From positions 1-64,000 of the forward strand of contig JAQGJX010000099.1 in NCBI GenBank assembly GCA_028290405.1: a stretch of 64,000 nt of DNA, written 5' to 3'. The translations under genes were made by a program, and so were the position numbers. Shown here in pieces: positions 19,784 to 28,982 of the stretch. This DNA comes from Hyphomicrobiales bacterium (GTDB taxonomy: Bacteria; Pseudomonadota; Alphaproteobacteria; Rhizobiales; Beijerinckiaceae). Every line of letters begins with the position of its first letter. Position 1 is the first letter of the stretch. Below the pieces are notes generated by a model that was given only the letters and a program-made list of their open reading frames with translations, was not told where the DNA came from and made no database searches.

Positions 19784-20794
19784 ATGGCCGATCTTGTCGC
19801 CGCGTTCGCTTCCTCGCACAGCGTCATGCTGACCTGCACGCTTGAGGACTGGCAGAAGAACTTCCGCACCTTCGACCCCAAGGGCAGCTATTACGACCGC
19901 CAGGGGGAAGTCGTCACCTACGAGCAGTTGCGCGCCCTGGCTCCGCCGAACGCGAAGGACCTCGTCAGCGACGAGGCCGTCGCGCAACGGTACGCGCAGG
20001 TGCGGGCGGCCATCGCCCGGATGCGCCAGGAGGTGCAGGCCGCCAAGCTCGACTGCCTGATCATCTGCGGGGACGACCAGAACGAACTGTTCTCGTCGCG
20101 CATGCAGCCCGCCATGGGGATTTACCACGGCGAGACGATCCGCAACGCCAAGCGCAAGGACGTGCCCGCCGACGCCTGGTACAAGCGCGCCCAGATGCTG
20201 CGGCTGGAAGGGGACGGGGACGTCCACTATCCCGTGGACAAGCCGCTGGCGCTGCACCTCATCAAGGGCCTCGTCGACGAGGGCTTCGACGTCGCGTCGC
20301 TGGGCGGCATGAAGGACGACCAGTACGAGGGCCACGCATTCTCGTTCATGCACAAGTTCTACCTGGACGGCGCGATCGTCCCCATCGTGCCGATCTTCCT
20401 CAACACCTACTTCGAGCCCAACCAGCCTACCCCGAGGCGCTGCGTGCAACTTGGCAAGGCTGTCGGGGCGCTGGTGAAGACCTTCCCGCGCGACATGCGC
20501 GTGGGATTCATGGCGTCCGGGGGCCTGAGCCATTTCCAGGCGGAGGAAGACCTCGACGGCGCTGTGATCGACGCACTGCGGCGCAAGGACCTCGACTTCC
20601 TGTCGCGGCTCGACGTGAAGCGCCTTCAGGCCGGAAGTTCGGAAATCCGCAACTGGCTGGTGCTGGCCGGGGCTTGCCAGACCCTCGACCTGTCATGGGT
20701 CTCCTACACGCCGGGCTATCGCACGGAGGCGCTCACCGGCACCGGACTGGGGTTCGCAAGCTGGTATCCGCCGGGCGCCGCGCGGGCGTTGTGA
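19784..20794 (+). CDS. LigB-type (class III) extradiol ring-cleavage dioxygenase
   Basis: LVAAFASSHSVMLT, ICGDDQNELF, MASGGLSHFQAEEDLDGAVIDAL. Confidence 0.85.
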   Translation: MADLVAAFASSHSVMLTCTLEDWQKNFRTFDPKGSYYDRQGEVVTYEQLRALAPPNAKDLVSDEAVAQRYAQVRAAIARMRQEVQAAKLDCLIICGDDQNELFSSRMQPAMGIYHGETIRNAKRKDVPADAWYKRAQMLRLEGDGDVHYPVDKPLALHLIKGLVDEGFDVASLGGMKDDQYEGHAFSFMHKFYLDGAIVPIVPIFLNTYFEPNQPTPRRCVQLGKAVGALVKTFPRDMRVGFMASGGLSHFQAEEDLDGAVIDALRRKDLDFLSRLDVKRLQAGSSEIRNWLVLAGACQTLDLSWVSYTPGYRTEALTGTGLGFASWYPPGAARAL

Positions 20795-21069
20795 CAAGGG
20801 CGGCAAGTGTGCGCCGCAGCGACGTCTTGTGCAGCGCACACGCCCTGCGCGGCGGGCCCGGACCGCCGGCGCATCGCACGCTGGTTTCACGAGTTTTGAA
20901 CGCCCGCCGCCCCGTCCCGAAGGCCCCTTAACCGTTGCATTCCGGCCTTTGGGCGTCCATTGTGGCGCCGGCGCGTCCCGGGGCCGCTGCGAAAGAGAGT
21001 CCAACCTCCGCGCAACGGCCGGGACGCACGATATCCGCCCACCCTGTTCGCCATGAAGGTCACAGAGTC

Positions 21070-22098
21070 ATGATCATCGATTGTCACGGCCACTACACGA
21101 CTGCGCCTGCAGAACTCGAATCCTGGCGCGACCGCCAGCTCGCCGGCATCGCCGACGGGAACCGCACCCTGCCGTCGCCTGCGCCGAAGATCACCGACGA
21201 CCAGCTCCGCGAGACCATCGAAAAGGGCCAGCTGCGCATGCAGCAGGAGCGCGGCAGCGACCTCACGATCTTCTCCCCCCGCGCCGCCGGCATGGCCCAC
21301 CACGTGGGCAACGCCAAGACCAGCGAAGACTGGTCGCGCGTGTGCAACGACCTCATCTACCGGGTGTCGGAACTCTTTCCGAAGAACTTCATCGGCGTCG
21401 CGCAGCTGCCGCAGTCGCCCGGCGTCGATCCGCGCAATTGCATCCCGGAACTCGAGCGCTGCGTGAACGAGCTCGGCTTCGTGGGCGTGAACCTCAATCC
21501 CGATCCGTCGGGCGGTTACTGGAAAGAGCCGCCGCTCACCAACAAGTGGTGGTACCCGCTCTACGAGAAGCTGGTGGAGCTGAACGTGCCCGCGATGGTG
21601 CACGTGTCGAACTCCTGCAACCCGTGCTTCCACGCCACGGGCGCGCACTACATCAACGGCGACACCACCGCGTTCATGCAGTTCATCCAGGGCGACCTGT
21701 TCAAGGACTTCCCGACGCTGAAGTTCATCATTCCGCACGGCGGCGGCGCGGCTCCCTACCACTGGGGCCGGTATCGCGGCCTTGCGCAGATGCTGAAGAA
21801 GCCGCTGCTGCAGGAGCACCTTCTCAACAACGTTTACTTCGACACCTGCGTCTACCACATGCCCGGCATGGAGCTGCTGGCCAAGGTGGTGCCCGTCGAC
21901 AACATCCTGTTCGCCTCCGAGATGATCGGCGCCGTGCAGGGCATCGACCCGGAGACGGGCCACCAGTACGACGACACCAAGCGCTACGTGGACCAGCTGC
22001 CGCTGAGCGACGCCGACAAGGCTAAGATCTACGAAGGCAACGCCCGCAAGGTCTACGGCCCGCTGGACGCGCAGCTCAAGAAGCGCGGCCTGATCTAG
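21070..22098 (+). CDS. Amidohydrolase-family 4-oxalomesaconate hydratase-like (LigJ-like) protein
   Basis: MIIDCHGHYTTAPAELESWRDRQ..., IPHGGGAAPYHWGRYRG, LFASEMIGAVQGIDPETGHQYDDTKRYVD. Confidence 0.85.
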   Translation: MIIDCHGHYTTAPAELESWRDRQLAGIADGNRTLPSPAPKITDDQLRETIEKGQLRMQQERGSDLTIFSPRAAGMAHHVGNAKTSEDWSRVCNDLIYRVSELFPKNFIGVAQLPQSPGVDPRNCIPELERCVNELGFVGVNLNPDPSGGYWKEPPLTNKWWYPLYEKLVELNVPAMVHVSNSCNPCFHATGAHYINGDTTAFMQFIQGDLFKDFPTLKFIIPHGGGAAPYHWGRYRGLAQMLKKPLLQEHLLNNVYFDTCVYHMPGMELLAKVVPVDNILFASEMIGAVQGIDPETGHQYDDTKRYVDQLPLSDADKAKIYEGNARKVYGPLDAQLKKRGLI

Positions 22099-22164
22099 GC
22101 CTCACGGCATCACGGCGGCCCGCGCGGCCGCCGTTTCCGCAACGCTCATCACAGGTGAAAGACC

Positions 22165-23028
22165 ATGGCTGACATCCCGCGCCTCAATGGCGTCATCCGC
22201 GCTCTCGAATCCGGCAAGCCGGCCTTCGCGACCTTCTCGCCCGCCAACGCCGACGCGGCCCTCGCGCTGCACGGCACCAAGTACGACGGCGTCGTGTTCG
22301 AGACCGAGCACAACGTCTGGGACGGGCCGAACGTGCGCGACGGACTGCAATACCTGCTGAACCGCGGGCAGATCGCGCGTTCGGGCACGATCGCCCCCGC
22401 GCTCACGCCCATCGTGCGCATTCCCCCGAACGGCGCCGAGAAGAACCAGTTCCTCGCCAAGCAGGCGCTGGACCTTGGCGCCTACGGCATCGTGTGGCCG
22501 CATGTGAGCACGGTCGACCAGGCCTACAACGCCGTGTCGTCGTGCCGCTATCCGCGCATGAAGGACAAGCCGCTGTACGAGCCCTTCGGCCAGCGCGGCG
22601 ACGGCCCGCACGGCGCCGTGCGCTACTGGGGCCTGTCGCAGCAGGAATACTACGAGCGCGCCGACGTTTGGCCGCTGGCCCCCAAGGGCGAGCTGCTCGT
22701 CATCCTGATGATCGAGGACCTCGAGGGCATCGCCAACCTGCGCGACATGCTGAAGGAAGTCCCGGGCATCGGGGCGATCCTCATCGGCGAGGGCGACCTC
22801 AGCCAGGAACTGGGCTACGCGCGCCAGTACGAGCATCCCGTGGTGCTCGACCACATGCGCCAGATCCGCGAGATCGCCAAGGAGTTCGACGTCGTCGTGG
22901 GCCACCCGCACGTGGACGCCAAGAACGTCGCGCGCGTCCTCGAAGAAGGCTACCGCTTCCTGATGCCCGCGCCCGAGCGCACCTACAAGGGCCTGGAGCT
23001 GGGCCTCGAATTGGCCGGCCGCAAGTAA
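22165..23028 (+). CDS. HpcH/HpaI aldolase (aldolase/citrate lyase) family protein
   Basis: FETEHNVWD, ILMIEDLEGIANLRDMLKEVPGIGAILIGEGDLSQELG. Confidence 0.88.
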   Translation: MADIPRLNGVIRALESGKPAFATFSPANADAALALHGTKYDGVVFETEHNVWDGPNVRDGLQYLLNRGQIARSGTIAPALTPIVRIPPNGAEKNQFLAKQALDLGAYGIVWPHVSTVDQAYNAVSSCRYPRMKDKPLYEPFGQRGDGPHGAVRYWGLSQQEYYERADVWPLAPKGELLVILMIEDLEGIANLRDMLKEVPGIGAILIGEGDLSQELGYARQYEHPVVLDHMRQIREIAKEFDVVVGHPHVDAKNVARVLEEGYRFLMPAPERTYKGLELGLELAGRK

Positions 23029-23064
23029 GCCGACCGCAACGCAAGACGAACAACAGAGGGCAGC

Positions 23065-23976
23065 ATGTCGACATTCCCCGCAAACGGCCCGGTGCGGCTG
23101 CGCACGAACCTTGCCGATTCGGCCTTGTCGAAGGCCCTCAAGACCGGCGAGGTCTCCTCGGACCTCGTCGAGTTCGACTTCTGCGGACCCGCCACCGCCA
23201 ACCAGGGCTTCAAGCCCATGGTGCGCGAGGGCAAGTTCGACGCGGGCGAACTCGCGATCGTGACGTACATGCAGGCGCTCGACTACGGCAAGCCGCTGGT
23301 GCTGCTGCCGGCCACCATGGTGGGCCGGTTCCAGCACCAGTTCTTCGTCTGCCGCAAGGAGCGCGCGCCGATGGACCCCAAGACGCTGGAAGGCAAGCGC
23401 GTCGCGGTGCGCTCCTACACGCAGACCACGGGCGTGTGGGTGCGTGGCGTCCTGCAGGATGAATACGACGTCGACCTCAACAAGCTGAAATGGGTGTGCT
23501 GGGACGATCCGCACCTAGCCGAATACACCGACCCCGCCTCCCTGGTGGAGCGCGCCGGCAAGGACAAGTCGCTGAACGAAATGGCGCTGGCGGGCGAAGT
23601 GGACGCGGCGATCCCGGCCGCCGACCTGCTGGCCAACCCGGACATGCGCACCGTGGTCGAGAACCCGGACGAAGCGGGCCGCCGCTGGGGCGAGAAGTAC
23701 GGCTGCGGCCACATCAACCACATGTTCGCCGTGCATCGCGACCTGCCCCGGGAACGCCCCGACGTGGTGCGGGAGATCTATCGCGTCCTGGCCGAGAGCA
23801 AGGCCCGCGCCGGGCTGCCGAAGGCCGGCGAGATCGACCAGCTGCCGTTCGGCTTCGAGGCCTGCCGCAAGTCGCTTGAGCTGATCACGCGCTACGCCTA
23901 CGAGCAGAAGATCGTCAACAAGCTCTACAAGCCCGAAGACCTGTTCGACGACGTGACGATCAAGCTCGGCGCGTAA
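23065..23976 (+). CDS. 4,5-dihydroxyphthalate decarboxylase-like / solute-binding-fold protein
   Basis: No signal peptide; VRLRTNLADSALSKALKTGEV...EFDFCGPATANQGFKPMVREGKFDAGELAIVTYMQAL. Confidence 0.7.
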   Translation: MSTFPANGPVRLRTNLADSALSKALKTGEVSSDLVEFDFCGPATANQGFKPMVREGKFDAGELAIVTYMQALDYGKPLVLLPATMVGRFQHQFFVCRKERAPMDPKTLEGKRVAVRSYTQTTGVWVRGVLQDEYDVDLNKLKWVCWDDPHLAEYTDPASLVERAGKDKSLNEMALAGEVDAAIPAADLLANPDMRTVVENPDEAGRRWGEKYGCGHINHMFAVHRDLPRERPDVVREIYRVLAESKARAGLPKAGEIDQLPFGFEACRKSLELITRYAYEQKIVNKLYKPEDLFDDVTIKLGA

Positions 23977-24045
23977 GCGCCGCGCCGTACGCTGGATCGG
24001 CGGCGCGCTGCGCCTTTGACAGAGCGTCGCGCGCCATCGATGATG

Positions 24046-24065
24046 CTCCCAACGAACATTGGGAG
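24046..24065 (+). promoter_or_regulatory. Inverted repeat covering the Shine-Dalgarno of the downstream ThDP enzyme gene
   Basis: CTCCCAA-CGAACA-TTGGGAG; GGGAG at 24061-24065 lies 8 nt before ATG 24074. Confidence 0.5.
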
Positions 24066-24073
24066 TTGAAACG

Positions 24074-25696
24074 ATGCCGATGATGAGCGGCGGCGATGCA
24101 GTCGTGCAATCGCTGACGGCGCACGGGGTGCGCACGCTGTACTGCCTCCCGGGCGTCCAGAGCGACCATCTGTTCAACGCCATCTTCGACGCCGACGGCG
24201 CGCTGACGCCGATCCACACCCGCCACGAGCAAGGCGCCGCCTACATGGCGCTGGGAGCCGCCATGGCGACCGGCGAGCCCGCCGCCTATTCTGTCGTGCC
24301 GGGGCCCGGTTTCCTGAACTCCACGGCCGCCCTGTGCACCGCATGGGCGGTGAACGCCAAGGTGCTCGCCGTCATCGGCCAACTGCCCTCCAGCGCCATC
24401 GGCAAGGGCTGGGGGATGCTGCACGAAATCCCGGACCAGTTCTCGATCCTGCGGCAGCTCACCAAGTCGGCCGCGCGGGTGAATTCGCCGCAGGAAGCCC
24501 CTCTGAAGATCGCCCAGGCGTTCCAGAGCCTCGCGTCCGGGCGCCCGCGCCCCGTCGGCCTGGAGCTGCCGGCGGACGTGCTGCAGGCGCGCGCCGACGT
24601 CGCCTTGCAGGCGCCGCTGCCCGCCGATCCCGCGCCCGTCGCGCTGAGCGAGGACGTGGAGCGCGCCATCGAGATGATCGCCAACGCGAGCCGCCCGATG
24701 ATCTTCGCCTCCAGCGGGGCGATCGCCGCCGCCGCCGAGGTGCAGGCGCTGGCTGAGAAGATCGGCGCGCCCGTGGTGGGCCATCGTCTGGGCCGGGGCG
24801 TGCTGGACGCCCGCCACCCGCTTTCGGTCACCGCCTCCAACGCGCACGACATGTGGCCGCAGGTGGACCTCGCCATCGTGGTGGGGGCGCGCGCGCAATC
24901 GCCGCTGCAATCCTGGGGCTGGGACGAGCGCATCAGGTTCATCCACATCGAGATAGACCCGGAGGAGATGGCGCGTTTCCGCCAGCCCGACATCGGCATG
25001 CTGGCGGACGCCAAAGCGACCCTCGCGGCGATCAACGAAGGGCTCTCGGGCCGCGCCATCGACACGCGCCAGCGCGTGGACGCCTGCCTGGCCTCCAAGG
25101 CGCGCTTCATGCAGCGCATCGCGGCGCTCGAGCCGCAACTCTCCTATCTGAAGGTCATCCGCGACGTGCTGCCGGACGACGGCGTGCTCGTCGACGATCT
25201 GACGCAGGTGGGCTATGTGGCGCGCATCGCCTACCCGGCCCACAAGCCGCGCACGCTCATCACCTCGGGCTTCCAGGGAACGCTGGGCTGGGGGGTCGCG
25301 ACGGGCCTGGGGGCGAAGCACGCGCTGCGCGACAAGCCCGTCGTGGTGATCTCGGGCGACGGCGGCTTCATGTACAACATCCAGGAATTGTCCACGGCCG
25401 TGCGGCATCGCATCGGGGCCACGTTCATCGTGTTCAACGACGGCGCCTTCGGAAACGTGAAGCGCATGCAGCAGGAGATGCACGGCAACCGCGTCATCGC
25501 CAGCGACCTGCTGAACCCGGACTTCATGAAGCTGGCGGAAAGCTACGGACTGACCGGACACCGCGTGCGCTCGCCCGAGGCGCTGCGGCCCGTACTGGAG
25601 AAAGCGCTCGCGAGCGGCGAGCCCAACCTGATCGAAGTGCCGATCGGGGAGGTCCCGAGCCCGTGGGATTTCATCAACCTGCCCAAAGTGCGCTGA
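24074..25696 (+). CDS. Thiamine diphosphate-dependent enzyme (acetolactate synthase / benzoylformate decarboxylase superfamily)
   Basis: GGDAVVQSLTAHGVRTLYCLPGVQSD; ThDP motif GDGGFMYNIQELSTAVRHRIGATFIVFNDGAFGN. Confidence 0.92.
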   Translation: MPMMSGGDAVVQSLTAHGVRTLYCLPGVQSDHLFNAIFDADGALTPIHTRHEQGAAYMALGAAMATGEPAAYSVVPGPGFLNSTAALCTAWAVNAKVLAVIGQLPSSAIGKGWGMLHEIPDQFSILRQLTKSAARVNSPQEAPLKIAQAFQSLASGRPRPVGLELPADVLQARADVALQAPLPADPAPVALSEDVERAIEMIANASRPMIFASSGAIAAAAEVQALAEKIGAPVVGHRLGRGVLDARHPLSVTASNAHDMWPQVDLAIVVGARAQSPLQSWGWDERIRFIHIEIDPEEMARFRQPDIGMLADAKATLAAINEGLSGRAIDTRQRVDACLASKARFMQRIAALEPQLSYLKVIRDVLPDDGVLVDDLTQVGYVARIAYPAHKPRTLITSGFQGTLGWGVATGLGAKHALRDKPVVVISGDGGFMYNIQELSTAVRHRIGATFIVFNDGAFGNVKRMQQEMHGNRVIASDLLNPDFMKLAESYGLTGHRVRSPEALRPVLEKALASGEPNLIEVPIGEVPSPWDFINLPKVR

Positions 25697-25717
25697 GAGC
25701 CAGCAAGGGAGAACGCC

Positions 25718-26995
25718 ATGCCGGACGAACTGAAGACGAGCGCGCTGGGCGCGGTCCGCGAGCTGAAGGAGATCACCGCCGAGACGGACACGCGCGACTA
25801 TCTGCGGGCCGCCGCGACCCAGGCGCACAAGCAGTACGACGATTACGAGCTGATCGTCGACATTGACGCGCACCTGCAGGAAGCGCGCTTCTGGCACGAA
25901 ATCCTGGGCTTCATGGAGAACGACGTTCTCAAGCAGACGGCCGAAGGCCAGCTTGCGGGCGGCATCCGGACGCCGCTCATCAACATGCAGCCGGGCATGA
26001 GCTTCCAGGCGCTCGGCGGGCGCGTGCCGCACCAGTCAGGCCCGCGCGAAGCGGTCTCGGAACCCGGCAAGCCGGGCGCGGCCTTCGTGGAGATCATGAA
26101 GCGCAGCATGGATTCCATGGGCGTGGACTATCAGGTGATCTTCCCCACTGCGATGCTGCACCTGGGCATGAACCCCATGGAGGACATCGAGATCTATCTG
26201 GCGCGCGCCTATTGCCGCTGGCTGACCGAACTCGTCCTGCCGCAGGAGAAACGCCTGATCGGGCTCATCTACCTGCCGTTCAACAACGTGGACGAATGCG
26301 AGAAGATGGTGCGCGAGTTCGGCGGCCATCCGCAGATCGTCGGCTACACGATCTGCGCGGTGCGCCACAAGCCCGTGCACCACAACCAGTACATGCGGCT
26401 GTATTCGATGATCCAGGACACCGGCAAGCCGCTGGTGTTCCATGCGGGCCCGCACTGGGACGACCCATCGTTCTCGCAGCTCAACCGGTTCATCTCCATG
26501 CACGCGCTCTCGTTCGTGCACTACAACCTCATCCACATGACCAATTGGGTCATAAACGCGTTGCCGGAGCGCTTCCCGAAACTCAAGACGGTGTGGGTGG
26601 AAAGCGGGCTCGCGTGGGTGCCGTTCCTGATGCAGCGTCTCGACCATGAAGTGCTGATGCGCCAGAGCGAGGCGCCCGGCCTGAAGCGGCTGCCGAGCGA
26701 ATACATGCAGGAAATGTTCTATTCGAGCCAGCCGCTGGAACGCACGGACTTCGAACTGCTTGCGATGACGATGAAGAAGATCAAGGCGGAGACGCAGCTG
26801 CTCTATTCGTCCGACTGGCCGCACTGGGACTTCGACCCGCCCTCGTCCATCACGACGCTTCCGTTCCTGAGCGATCAGGCCAAGCGCAACATCCTGGGAC
26901 TCAACGCCGCGCGGGTCTTCAACCTTCCCGTGAAGCGCGTGCGGCCGCGCGCCGCGGACGTGATCGCCGATCGCGCCGCCGACCGCGTCTCCTGA
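25718..26995 (+). CDS. Amidohydrolase-2 (ACMSD-like) family metal-dependent hydrolase/decarboxylase
   Basis: IVDIDAHLQEARFWHE, FHAGPHWDDPSF, VWVESGLAWVPFLMQRLDHE, YSSDWPHWDFDPP. Confidence 0.85.
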   Translation: MPDELKTSALGAVRELKEITAETDTRDYLRAAATQAHKQYDDYELIVDIDAHLQEARFWHEILGFMENDVLKQTAEGQLAGGIRTPLINMQPGMSFQALGGRVPHQSGPREAVSEPGKPGAAFVEIMKRSMDSMGVDYQVIFPTAMLHLGMNPMEDIEIYLARAYCRWLTELVLPQEKRLIGLIYLPFNNVDECEKMVREFGGHPQIVGYTICAVRHKPVHHNQYMRLYSMIQDTGKPLVFHAGPHWDDPSFSQLNRFISMHALSFVHYNLIHMTNWVINALPERFPKLKTVWVESGLAWVPFLMQRLDHEVLMRQSEAPGLKRLPSEYMQEMFYSSQPLERTDFELLAMTMKKIKAETQLLYSSDWPHWDFDPPSSITTLPFLSDQAKRNILGLNAARVFNLPVKRVRPRAADVIADRAADRVS

Positions 26996-27013
26996 CGACA
27001 AGCGAGGACAATC

Positions 27014-27385
27014 ATGAAAGACGTCAACGTCGGCGCCGCCTCGTCGTTCACCGATCCCGGCCGCAAGGTCTTCGACTGCGGGGGAACGGAAGTGGGCGTG
27101 TTCCTGCTCGATGGAGAGTTCTATGCGTGGGAGAACCGTTGCCCGCATCTGGACGGGCCCGCCTGCCAGGGCAAGATCGTGCCGCTGTTCACCGAGGCCG
27201 TGAACGAGGACCTCACAAGCCGGGGTCGCGAGTTCTCGAAGACGCAGACCAACGTGGTCTGCCCGTGGCACGGTTTCGAGTTCGACATCCGCACCGGCGT
27301 GCATCCCACCGACGCGCGCGTGCGCCTGAAGGGCGTGAAGCTGCGGGTGGAGGACGGCGACGTGTGGCTGAGCGTGCGGGCCTGA
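27014..27385 (+). CDS. Rieske [2Fe-2S] domain protein
   Basis: CPHLDGPACQG...NVVCPWHGFEFDIRTG: CxH and CxxH ligand pairs. Confidence 0.88.
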   Translation: MKDVNVGAASSFTDPGRKVFDCGGTEVGVFLLDGEFYAWENRCPHLDGPACQGKIVPLFTEAVNEDLTSRGREFSKTQTNVVCPWHGFEFDIRTGVHPTDARVRLKGVKLRVEDGDVWLSVRA

Positions 27386-27388
27386 CCG

Positions 27389-28321
27389 CTAGCTGAAAAC
27401 CCGGGGCATCGTCCCCGCGCCGCGCAGAAAATCGCCCGCCGACACGGGCGTCTTGCCCGCGCGCTGCACCTCCAGAAGACGCACCGCGCCTTCGCCGCAC
27501 GCCACCGCGAGATCGTCGCCCAGCACCTGGCCGGGCGCGCCGGACCCCTGTCCGAGCGTAGACCGAAGGGCTTTCACGCGCTCAGGCCCGCGGCCGAAAT
27601 CGGCCTCGAACCACGCGCCCGGGAACGGCGACAGGCCCCGGATGTGATCATGAACCTGCCGGGCGGGCCTGGACCAGTCGATCCGGCATTCCGCCTTGTC
27701 GATCTTGTGGGCGTAGAGCACGCCCTCCTGCGCCTGGGGGACGAACACGAGCCCGCCGCGCTCCAGCGCGTCGAGGGCGCGCGCCGCCAGGTGCGCGCCC
27801 TCGCGCGACAAGTCGTCATGCAAATCGCCCGCCGTCACGTCGGCTCCGATGGGCGTGCGATGGGTCATGGCGACCGGGCCTGTGTCGAGCCCCTCCTCCA
27901 TGCGCATGACCATGACTCCGGTCTCGGCGTCCCCAGCCATGATGGCCCGTTGGATGGGCGCAGCGCCGCGCCAGCGCGGCAGCAGCGAGGCGTGCAGGTT
28001 CAGGCATCCGAGGCGCGGCGCCTCCAGGATGGGGCTGGGGAGAATGAGCCCGTAGGCGACCACGAAGGCGACGTCCGCCCCTTGGGACCGGAAGCGCGCG
28101 GCTTCGTCGTCGTCGCGCAGGGTGCGGGGCGTGAAGACGGGGATCGACAGGCTCTCGGCGAGCTCGTGGACGGGGGATTTCGTCAGCGACAGCCCACGGC
28201 GGCCCGCCGGCTTGGGAGCGCGCGTGTAGCAAGCCACGACCTCATGTCCCGCCTCCACGATGGCGGAGAGCACGGGCGCGGAAAAGCGGGGCGTGCCCAT
28301 GAAAACGATGCGCAGGCCCAT
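27389..28321 (-). CDS. fmt: Methionyl-tRNA formyltransferase
   Basis: [63 protein letters not shown]. Confidence 0.97.
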   Translation of the reverse strand: MGLRIVFMGTPRFSAPVLSAIVEAGHEVVACYTRAPKPAGRRGLSLTKSPVHELAESLSIPVFTPRTLRDDDEAARFRSQGADVAFVVAYGLILPSPILEAPRLGCLNLHASLLPRWRGAAPIQRAIMAGDAETGVMVMRMEEGLDTGPVAMTHRTPIGADVTAGDLHDDLSREGAHLAARALDALERGGLVFVPQAQEGVLYAHKIDKAECRIDWSRPARQVHDHIRGLSPFPGAWFEADFGRGPERVKALRSTLGQGSGAPGQVLGDDLAVACGEGAVRLLEVQRAGKTPVSAGDFLRGAGTMPRVFS

Positions 28322-28348
28322 GGGGCGATCCTCAAATCGTGCAGGAGA

Positions 28349-28879
28349 TCAGTCGAGGCGGCGCTTGGCGTCTTTGTTGAAGCGCTTCAGCACCCGGTCG
28401 CGCTTCAGACGCGACAGGTGGTCGATGAACAGCACGCCGTCGAGATGATCCAGTTCGTGCTGGATGCAGGTGGCGAGCACGCCGTCGGCGTCCATTTCCT
28501 GCATGGTCCCGGCCCGGTCGAGATAGCGCACGCGCACCTTCGCAGGGCGAGCCACCTCGGCGTAATAGTCGGGAATGGAGAGGCACCCCTCCTCGTAGGT
28601 GGAGATCTCGTCGGACACGCGCACGATCTCGGGGTTGACGAGGTAGATGGGGTTCTTGACTTCTTCCTGCTCCTCGCCCTCGCGCTTGGCGACGTCGATC
28701 ACGACTACGCGCTTGGAGACGGCGATCTGGATGGCCGCGAGCCCGATGCCGGGCGCGTCGTACATGGTCTCCAGCATGTCGTCCATGAGCGTGCGCACGC
28801 CGTCGTCCACGGCCCGGACGGGGTCGGAGATGAGCCGCAGGCGGTTGTCGGGCAGAAGCAGGATCGGTTGAAGGGACAT
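28349..28879 (-). CDS. def: Peptide deformylase
   Basis: [37 protein letters not shown]. Confidence 0.97.
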   Translation of the reverse strand: MSLQPILLLPDNRLRLISDPVRAVDDGVRTLMDDMLETMYDAPGIGLAAIQIAVSKRVVVIDVAKREGEEQEEVKNPIYLVNPEIVRVSDEISTYEEGCLSIPDYYAEVARPAKVRVRYLDRAGTMQEMDADGVLATCIQHELDHLDGVLFIDHLSRLKRDRVLKRFNKDAKRRLD

Positions 28880-28896
28880 GGTTGCGCCAAAAGTGA

Positions 28897-28925
28897 AGCC
28901 CGCCTGACATAGTCAGACGGGCTTG
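28897..28925 (-). terminator. Hairpin between def and the upstream hypothetical gene (terminator or attenuator)
   Basis: AAGCCCGCCTGAC-ATA-GTCAGACGGGCTT, one G:U-type mismatch. Confidence 0.5.
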
Positions 28926-28982
28926 CGGAATCAATCTCTCAGATCGCCCTCGCGTCAGCGCGGACGATAGGCGCTTGCGACG

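Noticed and set aside
23960-26032. 690 aa minus-strand ORF
   Set aside because: Antisense to the ThDP enzyme and amidohydrolase genes
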